From positions 5,022,001 through 5,086,000 of the forward strand of contig NZ_AP022560.1 of assembly GCF_010726085.1 (NCBI RefSeq): DNA of 64,000 nucleotides, in the 5' to 3' direction. Source of the stretch: Mycolicibacterium moriokaense (GTDB lineage: Bacteria > Actinomycetota > Actinomycetes > Mycobacteriales > Mycobacteriaceae). The notes under the pieces were generated by a model. It searched no databases. It saw only the letters and a list, made by a program, of their open reading frames with translations, and was not told the origin of the DNA. Shown piece by piece: positions 49,832 through 59,918 of the stretch. Position 1 is the first letter of the stretch, and every line of letters starts with the position of its first letter. Both the position numbers and the translations under genes were made by a program.

Positions 49832-50275
49832 GGGACCGACTATACCTGTAAGCGGTGATAGGCAAATCCAATCGATTTTGGCCTGCTGACTGCGTGTGGT
49901 CTAAACACGTTGTAACACAACTATTTCGACGTATGCGGCTTGCGGATCCCTCGCGGATCAATCACCGGGCAGATCCCGTCAGTGTGTCGTTGGGTACATG
50001 GGGGCTCGGCGATGGCGTTGGCGCATGTTTCGCTGGCCGATCCCCTGCGCTTCATCGCGATTTTTCCTCGTCGTTTTCCGCCCACGGCCCGGGCCAGAAC
50101 ATGCTCGCTTACTGGGTATACACATGCGTCGGAGGCGGCGCTGTGCTCGTGGCGATGGGCTCAAACGTAATCTGAGCAGGCGGCTTCTACCTCGGCCCAG
50201 CATTCCATACCAGCCGTAGATAATGGACCGCAACCAAGACGCCCCGACACGACCACCGAAAGGCCTGGACCCTCG

Positions 50276-51520
50276 ATGAAATTCGTCCTGGCGTGTTGGG
50301 GAAGTCGCGGCGATGTCGAGCCTTCGCTGGCGGTCGGCTGTGAACTGGCCCGCCGCGGGCACGAGGTGCGGATGGCCGTTCCGCCGGACCTGGTGGGGTT
50401 CGTCGAGGCGGCCGGGCTACCGGCAGTTCCATACGGACCCGAGGTAGAAGCCATCCTCAATGAGGACTTCGTACGCAATCTCTGGTCGAAGTTCTTCCGC
50501 AATCCAATCGGGCTGCTACGCGAGATGTGGGCGCCGATCATCCGCAATTGGCCCGAGGTCCACACGACGTTGATGGGTTTGGCTGACGGCGCGGACCTGC
50601 TGTCAACCGCGATCAATTTCGAGCAGGCCGCCGGAAACGTCGCAGAGCATTACGGCATTCCGTTGATTGCGATGCACCACTTCCCGTTGCGCCCCAACGG
50701 CCAACTCATTCCTATGCTGCCTTCACCGCTGGTCCGCTCGGGCGGCACGATCTCAGAGTGGCTGTTCTGGCGCGCGACCCGCAGCGTCGAAGACGACCAG
50801 CGTCGCGCATTAGGGCTACCTAAGGCGACCCGACGCTCGCCACGTCGGATCGCCGAGCACCGGTGGTTGGAAATCCAATCCTACGATGCGGTATGCGTGC
50901 CCGGGCTAGCCGCAGAGTGGGCCAAGTGGGATGGGCAACGTCCTTTTGTCGGCGCACTGACCATGCAATTGACCACAGCGGCCGATCAGGAAGTCGCAGC
51001 CTGGATCGCCGAGGGGACGCCACCGATCTGCTTCGCCACTGGGAGCATCCCTGTCGAATCGCCCGCCGACACGATGGAGATGATCAGCACCGCCTGCGAA
51101 GAGCTCGGCCAGCGAGGGCTGGTGTGCGCTGGCGGGACGGACTACAGCAACGTTCCTCACCCCGACTACATCAAAGTCGTTGGCACGGTCAATTACGCCG
51201 AGATCTTTCCCGCGTGCCGTGCCGTCGTCCACCACGGCGGCGCCGGCACTACAGCGGCAAGCCTTCGCGCCGGGGTCCCTGCGCTGATCCTGTGGAGCTC
51301 GGCCGATCAGCCGTATTGGGGGAATCAACTCAAACGACTCGGCGTCGGCACCGCGCGACGACAGTCGGCCACCACTACTAAGTCGATGGTCCGCGACCTC
51401 CGCCGAATCCTGGACCCCGAGTACTCCGTTCGCGCGCGTGATCTCGCCACCCAGTTGACTGCGCCCGCCGACAGCATCACCCGAACGGCCGACCTCTTCG
51501 AGCGCGCAGCCCGTCGCTAA
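50276..51520 (+). CDS. GT1-family glycosyltransferase of the mycobacterial GPL type
   Basis: 414 residues resembling the Gtf/RtfA enzymes that attach deoxysugars to the GPL peptide (and the Rv1524/Rv1526c group). The N-terminal acceptor lobe starts MKFVLACWGSRGDVEPSLAV with the GSRGDVEP loop of this family. The C-terminal donor lobe has VVHHGGAGTTAASLRAGVPAL, the nucleotide-sugar binding His/Gly-rich motif, then DQPYWGNQL. Expected to act in the cytosol on the lipopeptide, adding 6-deoxytalose to alloThr, rhamnose to alaninol, or a further sugar; which one cannot be read here. It is the first gene of a plus-strand run leading to drrABC. Confidence 0.9.
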   Translation: MKFVLACWGSRGDVEPSLAVGCELARRGHEVRMAVPPDLVGFVEAAGLPAVPYGPEVEAILNEDFVRNLWSKFFRNPIGLLREMWAPIIRNWPEVHTTLMGLADGADLLSTAINFEQAAGNVAEHYGIPLIAMHHFPLRPNGQLIPMLPSPLVRSGGTISEWLFWRATRSVEDDQRRALGLPKATRRSPRRIAEHRWLEIQSYDAVCVPGLAAEWAKWDGQRPFVGALTMQLTTAADQEVAAWIAEGTPPICFATGSIPVESPADTMEMISTACEELGQRGLVCAGGTDYSNVPHPDYIKVVGTVNYAEIFPACRAVVHHGGAGTTAASLRAGVPALILWSSADQPYWGNQLKRLGVGTARRQSATTTKSMVRDLRRILDPEYSVRARDLATQLTAPADSITRTADLFERAARR

Positions 51521-51738
51521 ACACCAAGTTGACCGCCGTTCGGCACGGACTGCGCCATGAACGCCATGGTTAGTACAACTAGCCCGTCAGGTGTCAGACG
51601 GCATTTGCGGCAGTTGACGCCAACCGGACCAGGCGCTGTGGCAGTGCTCCCGGTGATCTTGAGACTATTGGCTATCCAGGGCGGCTGCCCGCCACAGCAA
51701 AGAGGTTGCGGTCTCCCCGATGTGGAATACTCCCTACC

Positions 51739-52683
51739 GTGAGCCCACCTGCCATCGAGGTCGTCGGCCTCACAAAGACCTTCGGCGGAAAAACGCCCGC
51801 CCTGCGTGATGTGAGCTTTTCGGTCCCGACGGGGACGGTATGTGGCCTGCTCGGCCACAACGGCGCAGGCAAGACGACCACCATAAACATCCTGTCCACT
51901 CTGATCCGCCCTACTGCAGGCAGCGCACTCGTGAACGGGTACGACATCATCCGCCAGCCCGTCCCGGTGCGTGCCAGCATCGGGATGGCCGGGCAGTTCG
52001 CCGCCATGGATCCCCTGCTGAGCGGCAGGGAGAACCTGGTCCTGTTCGGCAGGTTGAGGGGTCTGAGTCGTAAGCAGGCGAAGGCTCGGGCCCAGGAGTT
52101 GATCGAACAGTTCGACCTCGTCGATGCGGCCGACCGGCGCGCTTCCACGTTCTCGGGAGGGATGCGGCGCCGCGTCGACCTTGCCATCGCCCTCGTTGTA
52201 GTGCCTCAGGTGCTGTTTTTGGATGAACCGACAGTCGGACTGGACCCTCGCAGTCGCCGAACCGTCTGGGCTCTGGTGGGCTCTTTGACCTTGCAGGGCA
52301 CCACCGTGCTCCTGACCACGCAGTACTTGGAAGAGGCGGACGTTCTGAGCGACTCGATCGTCGTCATTGACCACGGGCAGGTGATCGCGAGCGGTACCGC
52401 AGAGGATCTCAAGCGCCGAGTTGGTACCACGTATTGCCAGGTCAGTCCTGTCAACCCAGCCGACCTGCCCCGGGTGGCGACGGCGTTGACCGGGCTCGCG
52501 GGGATCGATGTCGACGCCGACACGAACTCGGTTTCAGTACCGGCGCCGGATGGGGTGTCCACGCTCGGCGACGTATTCCGTCGCCTCGATGCGCTGGGCA
52601 TCGAACTCGCCGACATCTCGCTGCGCAAACCCTCGTTGGACGAGGCGTTCCTGCAGATCACCGAGCGGACCGTCGCACAGTCA
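51739..52683 (+). CDS. drrA: ABC transporter ATP-binding protein, DrrA type
   Basis: About 314 residues. Walker A GHNGAGKTT, signature TFSGGMRRRVDLA, Walker B VLFLDEPTVGLDP and an H-loop replaced by LLTTQYLEEAD, as in the DrrA/daunorubicin-resistance subfamily. The C-terminal extension ends PSLDEAFLQIT, typical of DrrA. Start GTG 51739 (SPPAIEVVGLTKTF) is preferred because it gives the normal family N-terminus; an ATG at 51706 would add 11 residues. The TGA stop ends at 52686 and overlaps the drrB ATG. With DrrB and DrrC it would form an exporter like that for phthiocerol dimycocerosates; drrABC sets also occur in GPL loci of the M. avium group. Lipopeptide export is inferred. Confidence 0.88.
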
Positions 52684-53426
52684 TGAGCGCCCTGGCGGCC
52701 CTCACCGAACGCTCGTTGACCGCAGCTGCGCGGGACGGTGGCCTGGTCTTCGAAATGCTTTCGCCCATTGCGTATTTGGCAGGCTTCACCGTCGCGCTGG
52801 GTGGCCTCGTCGAAACCGGACCGATCAGCTATTCGCAGTACCTCGTTCCCGCGGTGATCGTCCAGTCGGTGATCTTCGTCGGGCTGATGACCGCAGACCG
52901 CGCCGCCCGTGACCGCCAAACCGCAATGGGCGAGCGGTTTGCAACGCTCCCGATCACTGCGGCCGCCCCGGTGACCGCCCGTATGGTCGCCACCTTGATG
53001 CGCGCGGCGCTCGCACTGTCGGTTGCGACGGTCGCCGGCTTTGCGTTCGGGTTTCGATTCACCGGCGGACCGCTTTATGCGCTGGCGTTTGTCGGCATCG
53101 CGATGCTCTTGTGCCTGGCGGTGGCGCTTGGCGCGGACGCATTGGGTTCGAGTTCGACCAGCTTGCAGGCGATCAGCCCCATGTTGTTCGTCTGCCAGGT
53201 TGTGCTGTTCCTATTATCGACCGGCATCGCGCCCGAGGCGACCTTCCCTGGCTGGTTGCGTCCATACGTACGAAACCAGCCGGTGTCTCAGGTCGCCGAG
53301 ACGCTCCGTGGGTTCGCCAGCGGAGATTTGATGATCAGCAACTTTGCAGTAAGCCTCGCGTGGTGCGTGGGCATGGTGATGGTCTTCGGTGCGATCACGT
53401 TGCGTATGCAGAGGCGGGTCAAGTGA
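52683..53426 (+). CDS. drrB: ABC transporter permease, DrrB type
   Basis: 247-residue ABC-2 type permease with about six hydrophobic segments and the typical C-terminal half (LRPYVRNQPVSQVAETLRGF), the region after which the last helix follows in DrrB/DrrC proteins. The ATG at 52683 overlaps the drrA stop (ATGA). The same frame is open to 52434 but that part lies inside drrA. It works as a pair with the next permease and DrrA. Confidence 0.88.
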   Translation: MSALAALTERSLTAAARDGGLVFEMLSPIAYLAGFTVALGGLVETGPISYSQYLVPAVIVQSVIFVGLMTADRAARDRQTAMGERFATLPITAAAPVTARMVATLMRAALALSVATVAGFAFGFRFTGGPLYALAFVGIAMLLCLAVALGADALGSSSTSLQAISPMLFVCQVVLFLLSTGIAPEATFPGWLRPYVRNQPVSQVAETLRGFASGDLMISNFAVSLAWCVGMVMVFGAITLRMQRRVK

Positions 53427-54214
53427 TGCCGAAGCATCGGTTACAGGGCTCGCTGATATCGGAGAGCTTGGTGCAAACCGGGCGATTCCTCACGCAGTGG
53501 CGCCGCGACCAAGGGGTCCTCATCGGATCACTCACACTCCCGATATTCATCTTGGTGGTCTACGACATCGTCTTGGGCCGGCGCGTTCAAGAGGTCACCG
53601 GCGTCGACAGCACTTACGGTCTCGTACCGCTGTGTTCAGTGCTGTCAGCAGTGTTCGGCGCCTTGGGGGGCGCAGTCGGCCTCCAACTGGAGCGCGATTG
53701 GGGGCTCACGGGTCGGATGTGGGTGCTACCCGTACACCGTTCGAGCCCGTTGATCGGCCGGTTGCTCGCCGAAGCCGTGCGTGCGTCGGTCGGGACGATC
53801 CTCATCACCGCCGTCGGGATGGTTATGGGCCTACGATTCGTGCACGGCTGGCACACGGCGCTGTTGTTCATCCTGATCCCCTCGTTCGCAGTCATCGGAT
53901 ACGCAACGCTGGTAATGGCAATGGCTGTACGCTCCAACGGCCGCACCATCATGACCTGGCTGGTGGCTACCGTCGTGTCACTGGCATTTCTCAATCCCGG
54001 TACCACACCCATTGACCTGTTCCCGGAATGGCTTCGACCATTGGTCCGCGCCCAGCCGATGTCACCGCCCATCGAGGCGATGCGCGCACTGGCGCTGGGT
54101 GACCCCGTTGCCTGGCCTTTGGCTATGACTGTGCTCTGGACAAGCGCGTTGGTCGTCGTATTCCTTCCGATCGCCGTACGCGGGTATCGGCGAGCGGCCG
54201 AATCAGCGACGTAA
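53426..54214 (+). CDS. drrC: ABC transporter permease, DrrC type
   Basis: 262 residues, ABC-2 permease with about six hydrophobic segments; ends with the same kind of motif as DrrB (LRPLVRAQPMSPPIEAMRAL). ATG 53426 shares one base with the drrB TGA (TGATG), so the three genes are translationally coupled. It is convergent with the methyltransferase on the other strand, 30 bp away, with no obvious hairpin between. Confidence 0.87.
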   Translation: MPKHRLQGSLISESLVQTGRFLTQWRRDQGVLIGSLTLPIFILVVYDIVLGRRVQEVTGVDSTYGLVPLCSVLSAVFGALGGAVGLQLERDWGLTGRMWVLPVHRSSPLIGRLLAEAVRASVGTILITAVGMVMGLRFVHGWHTALLFILIPSFAVIGYATLVMAMAVRSNGRTIMTWLVATVVSLAFLNPGTTPIDLFPEWLRPLVRAQPMSPPIEAMRALALGDPVAWPLAMTVLWTSALVVVFLPIAVRGYRRAAESAT

Positions 54215-54244
54215 TCCCGGCGGGGACGGTTCCTCGCGTCGAGT

Positions 54245-55183
54245 TCAGCCGATGCCGGGAGACGCCTGATCCGCGGTCTTGATTCCGAGGAACGTTCCCC
54301 GAAGGTTCGCTGCATAGCGGCCACCGAGAAGGGACTCCGCGATGCTGGGCTTCAAATTGTCAAATTCCTCCATGACGAGATCGAACCCGACGTCTTTGAT
54401 CGCCTGGAGTAAATGTTCGCGCTGAATCCAGAAGGACTTGCGATTGTCCCAGGACGCCCACCGGTTGGACGCCCGGTCGATGTAAGACCGTTTAGTGGGA
54501 AACTCGGTGAACCACCTTCCGGGAACGCCCTCGTTCACAATCGGTGCAGAAAGTACGAACTTCGTCGGCTCACTCTTCCTGAGCAATTTGTCCGTTACAA
54601 AACGCACACTGGTTGGCAACCGAAGTAGCTTTTCCGCCCGACTGATAAGCGCGAAATTAGTCTGCAGGATCAAAAGCTTTTTCGTTACCGCCGAGAGTGT
54701 ATCCAAATATGCCCTAGGACGTTCCAAATGGTAGAAAAGTCCACAGCAGAAGACCGCGTCGAATTCGCCGTAATCGCCGATATTTAGGGCGTTGTCCTGG
54801 ACAAACTCGAGATTCGGTAGGTCGACCTTCGACTTTACATAGTTGCACGCAGCGATATTTTGGTCACGAATCTCTATTCCAAGGACCTGGAATCCCATGC
54901 GCGCAAACTCGACGGCATACCCACCTTCGAGACAGCCGACATCCGCTATCCGGAATTGGCTCTTATCCCCTGGAAACACCGTGTCCAGGACCCCGCGGGC
55001 GGATATGAACCAGGAGAGATCCACCATCGAATGCGGAGACTCGGGAATCGTGTAAGTGCCATCATCGAGGCGGATGTTATGCGCGGTGAATTCCACGGCG
55101 CTGTCAAGTTTTTCCATTGCGATGCCCCCTACGTCTTTCCTGTGCACAGGCCGTCCGGAATAGAAAAGATCCGCGCCGGACAT
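54245..55183 (-). CDS. Class I SAM-dependent methyltransferase
   Basis: 312 residues with a SAM-binding motif I (RIADVGCLEGGYAVEFARMG), an acidic residue after strand 2 (LGIEI) and FDAVFCCGLFYHLERP as motif IV-like region. The subfamily is not recognised; substrates could be sugars or a peptide hydroxyl. The ATG at 55117 (MEKLDSAVEF) has GTAGGGGG upstream and is an alternative to 55183. Base composition looks more AT-rich than drrABC beside it, which may mean separate acquisition. Confidence 0.8.
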   Translation of the reverse strand: MSGADLFYSGRPVHRKDVGGIAMEKLDSAVEFTAHNIRLDDGTYTIPESPHSMVDLSWFISARGVLDTVFPGDKSQFRIADVGCLEGGYAVEFARMGFQVLGIEIRDQNIAACNYVKSKVDLPNLEFVQDNALNIGDYGEFDAVFCCGLFYHLERPRAYLDTLSAVTKKLLILQTNFALISRAEKLLRLPTSVRFVTDKLLRKSEPTKFVLSAPIVNEGVPGRWFTEFPTKRSYIDRASNRWASWDNRKSFWIQREHLLQAIKDVGFDLVMEEFDNLKPSIAESLLGGRYAANLRGTFLGIKTADQASPGIG

Positions 55184-55280
55184 CTTTGACCTCTTGCGGT
55201 CCGCCTGGTGTGGGTGATCCTGCGTTCTCCCTGCGCGAAGCTACCAAATCACTTCTTCCGGACCGGCGCAATCGGCAGAT

Positions 55281-56243
55281 TCATTTCCTGGCCGCATCAA
55301 GGTTCGCGCGGTACCACGCCACCGTGTCCTCAATACCGTCGCGCAGCTCGATCTGGGGTCGCCATCCCAGCCCTCGCAAGACCGAGACATCCAACAGCTT
55401 CCGTGGCGTTCCGTCCGGCTTCGTTGCGTCCCAGTGTGTTTCGCCGGTGTACCCAACCGCGTCGGCCACCATGCCGGCAATTTCGCTGATGGTGTGATCG
55501 ACTCCTGTGCCCACGTTTATATGGTTCGGACCGTCGAAATGCTCCAGAAGATGCAGGCACGCGCCCGCCAAGTCGTCAACATGTAGCAGCTCACGGCGTG
55601 GGGTTCCGGTCCCCCAATTGGTCACCTCCCCCACGCCCGCCGCCTTTGCCTCGTCATACCTTCTGATGAGCGCAGGCAGCAGGTGCGACGTCGACGCGGA
55701 GAAGTTGTCACCGGGCCCATACAAGTTGGTGGGCATGGCCGAGATCCACGCCAATCCGTATTGCCGCCTCACCGCTTGGACCTGAAGGATGCCCGCGATC
55801 TTGGCGATTGCGTACGCATCGTTTGTGGGTTCCAGGGGGCCCGTGAGCAGCGCACTCTCTTCTATGGGCTGGGGAGCATGCTTCGGATATATGCACGAGG
55901 AACCCAAGAACAACAGTCGCGGTACACGCGCTGCGAGGGCGGCGTCGAGCAGATTAACCTGGATCTGGAGGTTCTCGGATAGAAAATCTGCCGGGTAGGT
56001 GTCATTCGCCATGATCCCGCCGACCTTGGCTGCGGCGTCGATGATCACCTGCGGTCGTGACTCCAACACGAAGTCGAATGCCGCCGCCCGGTCAGTCAGA
56101 TCGAGTTCACTGTGTGGCCGGACAAGGAGGTTGGTAAATCCTTCGTCCTGAAATTTGCGCAGCAGTGCCGAACCGACCAACCCGCGGTGCCCGGCTATAT
56201 ATATGCGTGCTGCGCGGTCGAGAACGCCTAGTGGCGAATCCAT
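55281..56243 (-). CDS. fcl: GDP-L-fucose synthase (GDP-4-keto-6-deoxymannose epimerase/reductase)
   Basis: About 320 residues of the extended SDR family. NADP-binding GHRGLVGSA, catalytic Ser in LFLGSSCIYP, then YAIAKIAG giving the Y-x-x-x-K pair. The PTNLYGPGDNF and HVDDLA motifs are typical of GDP-fucose synthases. It converts the product of the adjacent dehydratase to GDP-L-fucose. Start ATG 56243 is chosen because it follows the gmd stop by 5 bp; ATG 56285 would overlap gmd by 37 nt. The mycobacterial pair gmdA-epiA (Rv1511-Rv1512) is the same arrangement. Confidence 0.92.
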   Translation of the reverse strand: MDSPLGVLDRAARIYIAGHRGLVGSALLRKFQDEGFTNLLVRPHSELDLTDRAAAFDFVLESRPQVIIDAAAKVGGIMANDTYPADFLSENLQIQVNLLDAALAARVPRLLFLGSSCIYPKHAPQPIEESALLTGPLEPTNDAYAIAKIAGILQVQAVRRQYGLAWISAMPTNLYGPGDNFSASTSHLLPALIRRYDEAKAAGVGEVTNWGTGTPRRELLHVDDLAGACLHLLEHFDGPNHINVGTGVDHTISEIAGMVADAVGYTGETHWDATKPDGTPRKLLDVSVLRGLGWRPQIELRDGIEDTVAWYRANLDAARK

Positions 56244-56248
56244 CCGTG

Positions 56249-57298
56249 TCAGCTCCAGCCCGGAAGATTCGGCTTGTCCACCCACGGTGTGCCATCACAT
56301 TCCAAGGCAGCGATGTCGGCATCAACCATGACTCTGGCCAGTTCCGCGGAATGGACCGACGCCTTCCAACCAAGCGACTCAGCTGCCTTTGAGGCATCGC
56401 CAATCAGTGAATCCACCTCAGCAGGCCGGAGGTAGCGGTCATCGAACTTCACATACTTCTCCCAGTCGAGCCCTGCATGATCGAAGGCGGTTTGGGCGAA
56501 CTCGCGGACGGTGTATCCGCGGCCAGTCGCCAGAACTATGTCCGCAGGCTCGGGGGCTTGCAGCATCCGCCACATCCCTTCGACGTACTCGGGGGCGTAT
56601 CCCCAGTCGCGCACAGCATCGAGATTGCCCATGTAGACGCCCGACTGGATACCAGCTTTGATGCGCGCCACCGCCCTAGTGATCTTTCGAGTCACGAAGG
56701 TTTCACCGCGCCTTGGGGATTCGTGGTTGAACAGGATGCCGTTGACCGCGAACATTCCATACGCTTCCCGATAGTTTCGGGTAGCCCAATATGAGTAGAC
56801 CTTCGCCACCCCATATGGCGACCGCGGGTAAAACGGTGTGTTCTCGTTCTGTGGCGGCGGCGATGCGCCGAACATCTCGGAAGAGGACGCCTGATAAAAG
56901 CGACAGTCCACCCGCGAGAGCCGCACGGCCTCGAGCAGTCGCATCGAACCCATACCGGTGGTGTCACCGGTATGTACGGGTTCGTCAAAGCTGACCCGCA
57001 CGTGCGACTGCGCCGCGAGATTGTAGACCTCGTCGGGATCGATCGTGCTCAATAGCGTCACCAGACGCGCGCCGTCAGTGAGGTCTCCGTAGTGCAAGAA
57101 CAATCGCGCGCCCGGTTGGTGCGGATCGACGTAGAGGTGATCGATACGCGATGTGTTGAACGTTGACGCACGCCGAATAAGCCCGTGGACCTCGTATCCC
57201 TTGCGCAATAGCAGTTCGGCGAGGTATGAGCCGTCCTGTCCGGTGATTCCGGTTATCAACGCTCGCTTCACTGGTTTCCCGCTTCTGGTGTAGGTCAC
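56249..57298 (-). CDS. gmd: GDP-mannose 4,6-dehydratase
   Basis: 349 residues, extended SDR. Cofactor motif [14 protein letters not shown], the RRAS(T)FNTSRIDH region characteristic of Gmd, QASSSEMFG with the catalytic Ser/Glu, and [10 protein letters not shown] with the Tyr-Lys pair. It makes GDP-4-keto-6-deoxymannose, the precursor of GDP-fucose and GDP-rhamnose or 6-deoxytalose. It is followed at once by the epimerase/reductase. A GTG at codon 10 is another possible start. It is divergent from the first FkbM gene, with 186 bp between. Confidence 0.94.
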   Translation of the reverse strand: MTYTRSGKPVKRALITGITGQDGSYLAELLLRKGYEVHGLIRRASTFNTSRIDHLYVDPHQPGARLFLHYGDLTDGARLVTLLSTIDPDEVYNLAAQSHVRVSFDEPVHTGDTTGMGSMRLLEAVRLSRVDCRFYQASSSEMFGASPPPQNENTPFYPRSPYGVAKVYSYWATRNYREAYGMFAVNGILFNHESPRRGETFVTRKITRAVARIKAGIQSGVYMGNLDAVRDWGYAPEYVEGMWRMLQAPEPADIVLATGRGYTVREFAQTAFDHAGLDWEKYVKFDDRYLRPAEVDSLIGDASKAAESLGWKASVHSAELARVMVDADIAALECDGTPWVDKPNLPGWS

Positions 57299-57484
57299 CG
57301 CACGTCTGACGTATAGCTGCAGCGATCGTCAGCCTGTCCTGCTGGCAATTTGAGGCGCCGCCGCCAGCCTCATAGTAGATGTCGACGTCAATCGGCACCG
57401 CGAGCGGCTTAGGCCGCAACAACTACGCCCTTCATCGCCCTCGATTAGACTTCAGACCCGACGTTCTCGGAGGGGATACTGCAA

Positions 57485-58252
57485 GTGAAATCGATTCGGC
57501 TCGCTGCATCGGAAGCCAAGAGACGACTGAACGAGTACGTGTACAGGCGTCGTCTGCCGATGGTGGTGACCCTGACCGAGTTCCAGAGTCCCGGTGTGCG
57601 CTTCGAGATCAGCAATCTCACAGAGACCTTCCGAGTGGTCGAGCACGGCGGGGAGACCGAATACACGGCGGCGATGCTGGAAGACCTTCGTGACGATGAC
57701 GTGCTGTTTGACGTCGGCGCGAACATCGGCATGGTCGCACTCCATGCGGCAAAAATCTGCCGCACAGTGGCGTTTGAACCCGACCCTTCGATCAGACGTC
57801 GCCTCGAGGTCAATGCGGCGCTCAACCCTGATCGGACGTTCGCCGTCGAGCCCCTCGCTATCAGCGACTCGGACGGAACCGTCGTCCTGTACACCGATGG
57901 CGACGATGGCAACAGTCCCAGTCTTGTTCATCAGCGCGACGAAACCGGCAGTGTGTCGGTCTCGACAAGATCGCTGGACAGCCTCGTAGCGGAAGGCCGG
58001 CTCCCCCATCCGACCGTCATCAAGCTGGATATCGAGGGCGCGGAGATTCTGGCCCTCAGGGGCGCGAAACAACTGTTGACGTCACCGGAACGACCGCGGG
58101 CCCTCTATATCGAAGTGCACGATACGTACCTGCCAGGTTTTGGATCGTCGGCCGACGAGGTGCACGCGCTGCTCAAAGAGTTCGGGTACACCAACGCCAC
58201 CTACCGGGCCGATCGATGGGATCAGACGCACCTCATCCTGCACGCAGCGTAG
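57485..58252 (+). CDS. FkbM-family methyltransferase 1
   Basis: 255 residues. FkbM motifs: LFDVGANIGMVALHAAK (SAM binding), VAFEPDP and VIKLDIEGAE. GTG start at 57485 with GGAGGGG about 10 nt upstream. FkbM-type enzymes O-methylate sugars, and related genes in GPL loci methylate rhamnose or fucose hydroxyls. The only plus-strand gene in this part, divergent from gmd and convergent with the next FkbM gene. Confidence 0.87.
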   Translation: MKSIRLAASEAKRRLNEYVYRRRLPMVVTLTEFQSPGVRFEISNLTETFRVVEHGGETEYTAAMLEDLRDDDVLFDVGANIGMVALHAAKICRTVAFEPDPSIRRRLEVNAALNPDRTFAVEPLAISDSDGTVVLYTDGDDGNSPSLVHQRDETGSVSVSTRSLDSLVAEGRLPHPTVIKLDIEGAEILALRGAKQLLTSPERPRALYIEVHDTYLPGFGSSADEVHALLKEFGYTNATYRADRWDQTHLILHAA

Positions 58253-58288
58253 GGTCACCGGCTCGTTCGTAGGCTCACCCGACGGCGT

Positions 58289-59101
58289 CTAGAACCATTG
58301 CTGGCCAGCACTTTCCTCGTTCAGCGGGAAGCACAACACGTTCGGCACGTCGGTGCTCAGTGGTTGCCGCGTGAACAGCAGATCCGCGCCCGTATAGACG
58401 GGATTGACGACCGCGACATAGCTGAAGCCGTAGTGCTCAGCGGCCGGCAATATGCGTTGAACACCCTCGAGGTCAAGCCAGGTCACTTCGAGAAATAGAT
58501 ATTGGACGCTGTCCATCGAAGCCTGGGCGCCGCGCAGCACGGCACCCTCGAGGCCCTGGACGTCGACCTTCAGTACGTCGATAGGCGGGATGCCGTGTTC
58601 GGCAACGAAGGAATCGATGGAAACGCATCTTGTGGTTTCCGTCTCGATCTTCGTCGCGGCGAGGAACGGCTCTACCGCCGACAGCTGGAGGCTGTTGGTT
58701 TGTTGCGAATCGGGATTCACGTAGAGGGTCGCGTCCTCGTTTCTTTCCCCGACAGCCAACTGATGCACCGAGATGTTGGGAGCTGAACAGTTCAGCGCCA
58801 AGACCGACTGCAGTGCCTCCGCGGGTTCGAAAGCATGTATGGATGCCCCTGGAAACTTTCGAGCGCAGAGCGCTGAAAAGATGCCGCAATTCGCGCCTAC
58901 GTCGAATATCGACTGAGCATCGCTGATCAAATCGACCATGCGTACTAGCTTCGACATCGAATTGCGGGCGTGATAAAAGGCGACTGGTTCTGGGTTCAGG
59001 TAGTAGTCGACGCCCTGAATCTTGATGCGCAGGGGTTTCCCCAGTCGATTCAACGCACGGAGCCTCAAAGCATCGAACAAATCAGCACCCTCGATTTCCA
59101 C
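58289..59101 (-). CDS. FkbM-family methyltransferase 2
   Basis: 270 residues. SIFDVGANCGIFSALCARKF, HAFEPAE and VLKVDVQGLEGAVL are the FkbM motifs. An N-terminal extension of about 60 residues precedes the SAM domain. Distinct in sequence from the other two FkbM proteins here, so probably a different hydroxyl or sugar. Separated from methyltransferase 3 by 40 bp. Confidence 0.86.
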   Translation of the reverse strand: MEIEGADLFDALRLRALNRLGKPLRIKIQGVDYYLNPEPVAFYHARNSMSKLVRMVDLISDAQSIFDVGANCGIFSALCARKFPGASIHAFEPAEALQSVLALNCSAPNISVHQLAVGERNEDATLYVNPDSQQTNSLQLSAVEPFLAATKIETETTRCVSIDSFVAEHGIPPIDVLKVDVQGLEGAVLRGAQASMDSVQYLFLEVTWLDLEGVQRILPAAEHYGFSYVAVVNPVYTGADLLFTRQPLSTDVPNVLCFPLNEESAGQQWF

Positions 59102-59141
59102 ATTGCGACACGCCTAATTCTTCGGATTCACCGGAGCCTGA

Positions 59142-59918
59142 TCACTGGGCCGCCCACTGGCTGATGCGAAGACGCCTGACCGCAGCTTGGCCGGCGCGAT
59201 CCACCGAGTCGAGCAGCGATGGCTCGACGGCAATGAGATTGCCCCAGCTGTCCGCATCGAGCTGAGTCGGGTAACGCGCGAAACGACGCCACGTGTGCCG
59301 GACCCCGTATTGGGTGATCGGCTCCCACTCCGAGACGACAATCGCGTACCCCTGCCTCTCGAGGAATCGGGCTATTTCGTGGACGTCATGACCCAGGCGG
59401 GTTGTCTTGTTGTCCTCGAACTCACACACCACAGCCTTGGGGTGCAGCGACTCCCACGGGAAGGTGCGAAGTACGAACAGATCGAACCCCTCGGTGTCGA
59501 CCTTCAAGAAGTCGACGTTCGCGATGCCTCGCTCACGAATGTACGTGTCTAGCCGAACGGTTCGGACCGTCGTCGTCGGGGTGTGGGTGGTGTGGAACGG
59601 CGACAGGGTGCTGATGCCGCTGGAAACATCGCTCGTGAAGAGCTGGACTTCGTCGCCGTCCTGCTCAGATACGGCGCGCGGATCTATCGTCACTCTTGCG
59701 TTGGGAAAGCGGGCCGCCAATATGCCGCGGTTGGCCGGATCTGGCTCGAACGCGTGGACAGTCCACCCCTTCGCCAAAAACGGTGCCGCGGAATAGCCTT
59801 GGTGCGCTCCGACATCGAGCATGGTGCCGGGCGTCTTTCCAATGACGTGGAACACGATGCCAACTTCATCGAGATCCCACGGAGGCAGCACACGGCGCGC
59901 GAGCCATCGCAATACCAT
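59142..59918 (-). CDS. FkbM-family methyltransferase 3
   Basis: About 258 residues. MLDVGAHQGYSAAPFLAKGW, VHAFEPDP and FLKVDTEGFDLFVL are the FkbM motifs. Start at ATG 59918 (MVLRWLARRV) is chosen because AGGTGA lies upstream; a frame to 59948 is open. The protein ends with a basic, hydrophobic tail of unknown role. Confidence 0.85.
   Translation of the reverse strand: MVLRWLARRVLPPWDLDEVGIVFHVIGKTPGTMLDVGAHQGYSAAPFLAKGWTVHAFEPDPANRGILAARFPNARVTIDPRAVSEQDGDEVQLFTSDVSSGISTLSPFHTTHTPTTTVRTVRLDTYIRERGIANVDFLKVDTEGFDLFVLRTFPWESLHPKAVVCEFEDNKTTRLGHDVHEIARFLERQGYAIVVSEWEPITQYGVRHTWRRFARYPTQLDADSWGNLIAVEPSLLDSVDRAGQAAVRRLRISQWAAQ

Larger units (their letters stand above)
48476..50275. other. 1.8-kb largely non-coding region upstream of the GPL operon
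   Basis: Lies between divergent mbtH (minus) and the glycosyltransferase (plus). It looks less GC-rich than the genes around it. It holds one plausible small minus-strand ORF (49586-49831) and a pair of 18-bp direct repeats (49260-49307). No transposase, tRNA or other known gene is recognised. It must contain the promoter of mbtH-mps1-mps2, but no single promoter stands out. Confidence 0.6.

Noticed and set aside
49464..49961. 165-codon minus-strand frame upstream of mbtH
   Set aside because: Composition is Arg/Gly-rich and low in hydrophobic pattern; the shorter frame 49586-49831 in another phase is more protein-like.
48476..50275. Insertion sequence or prophage remnant in the 1.8-kb gap
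   Set aside because: No transposase or integrase motif and no terminal inverted repeats were found by eye.
57452..58072. 206-codon minus-strand frame opposite FkbM methyltransferase 1
   Set aside because: It lies wholly opposite a gene with clear FkbM motifs and shows no motif of its own.
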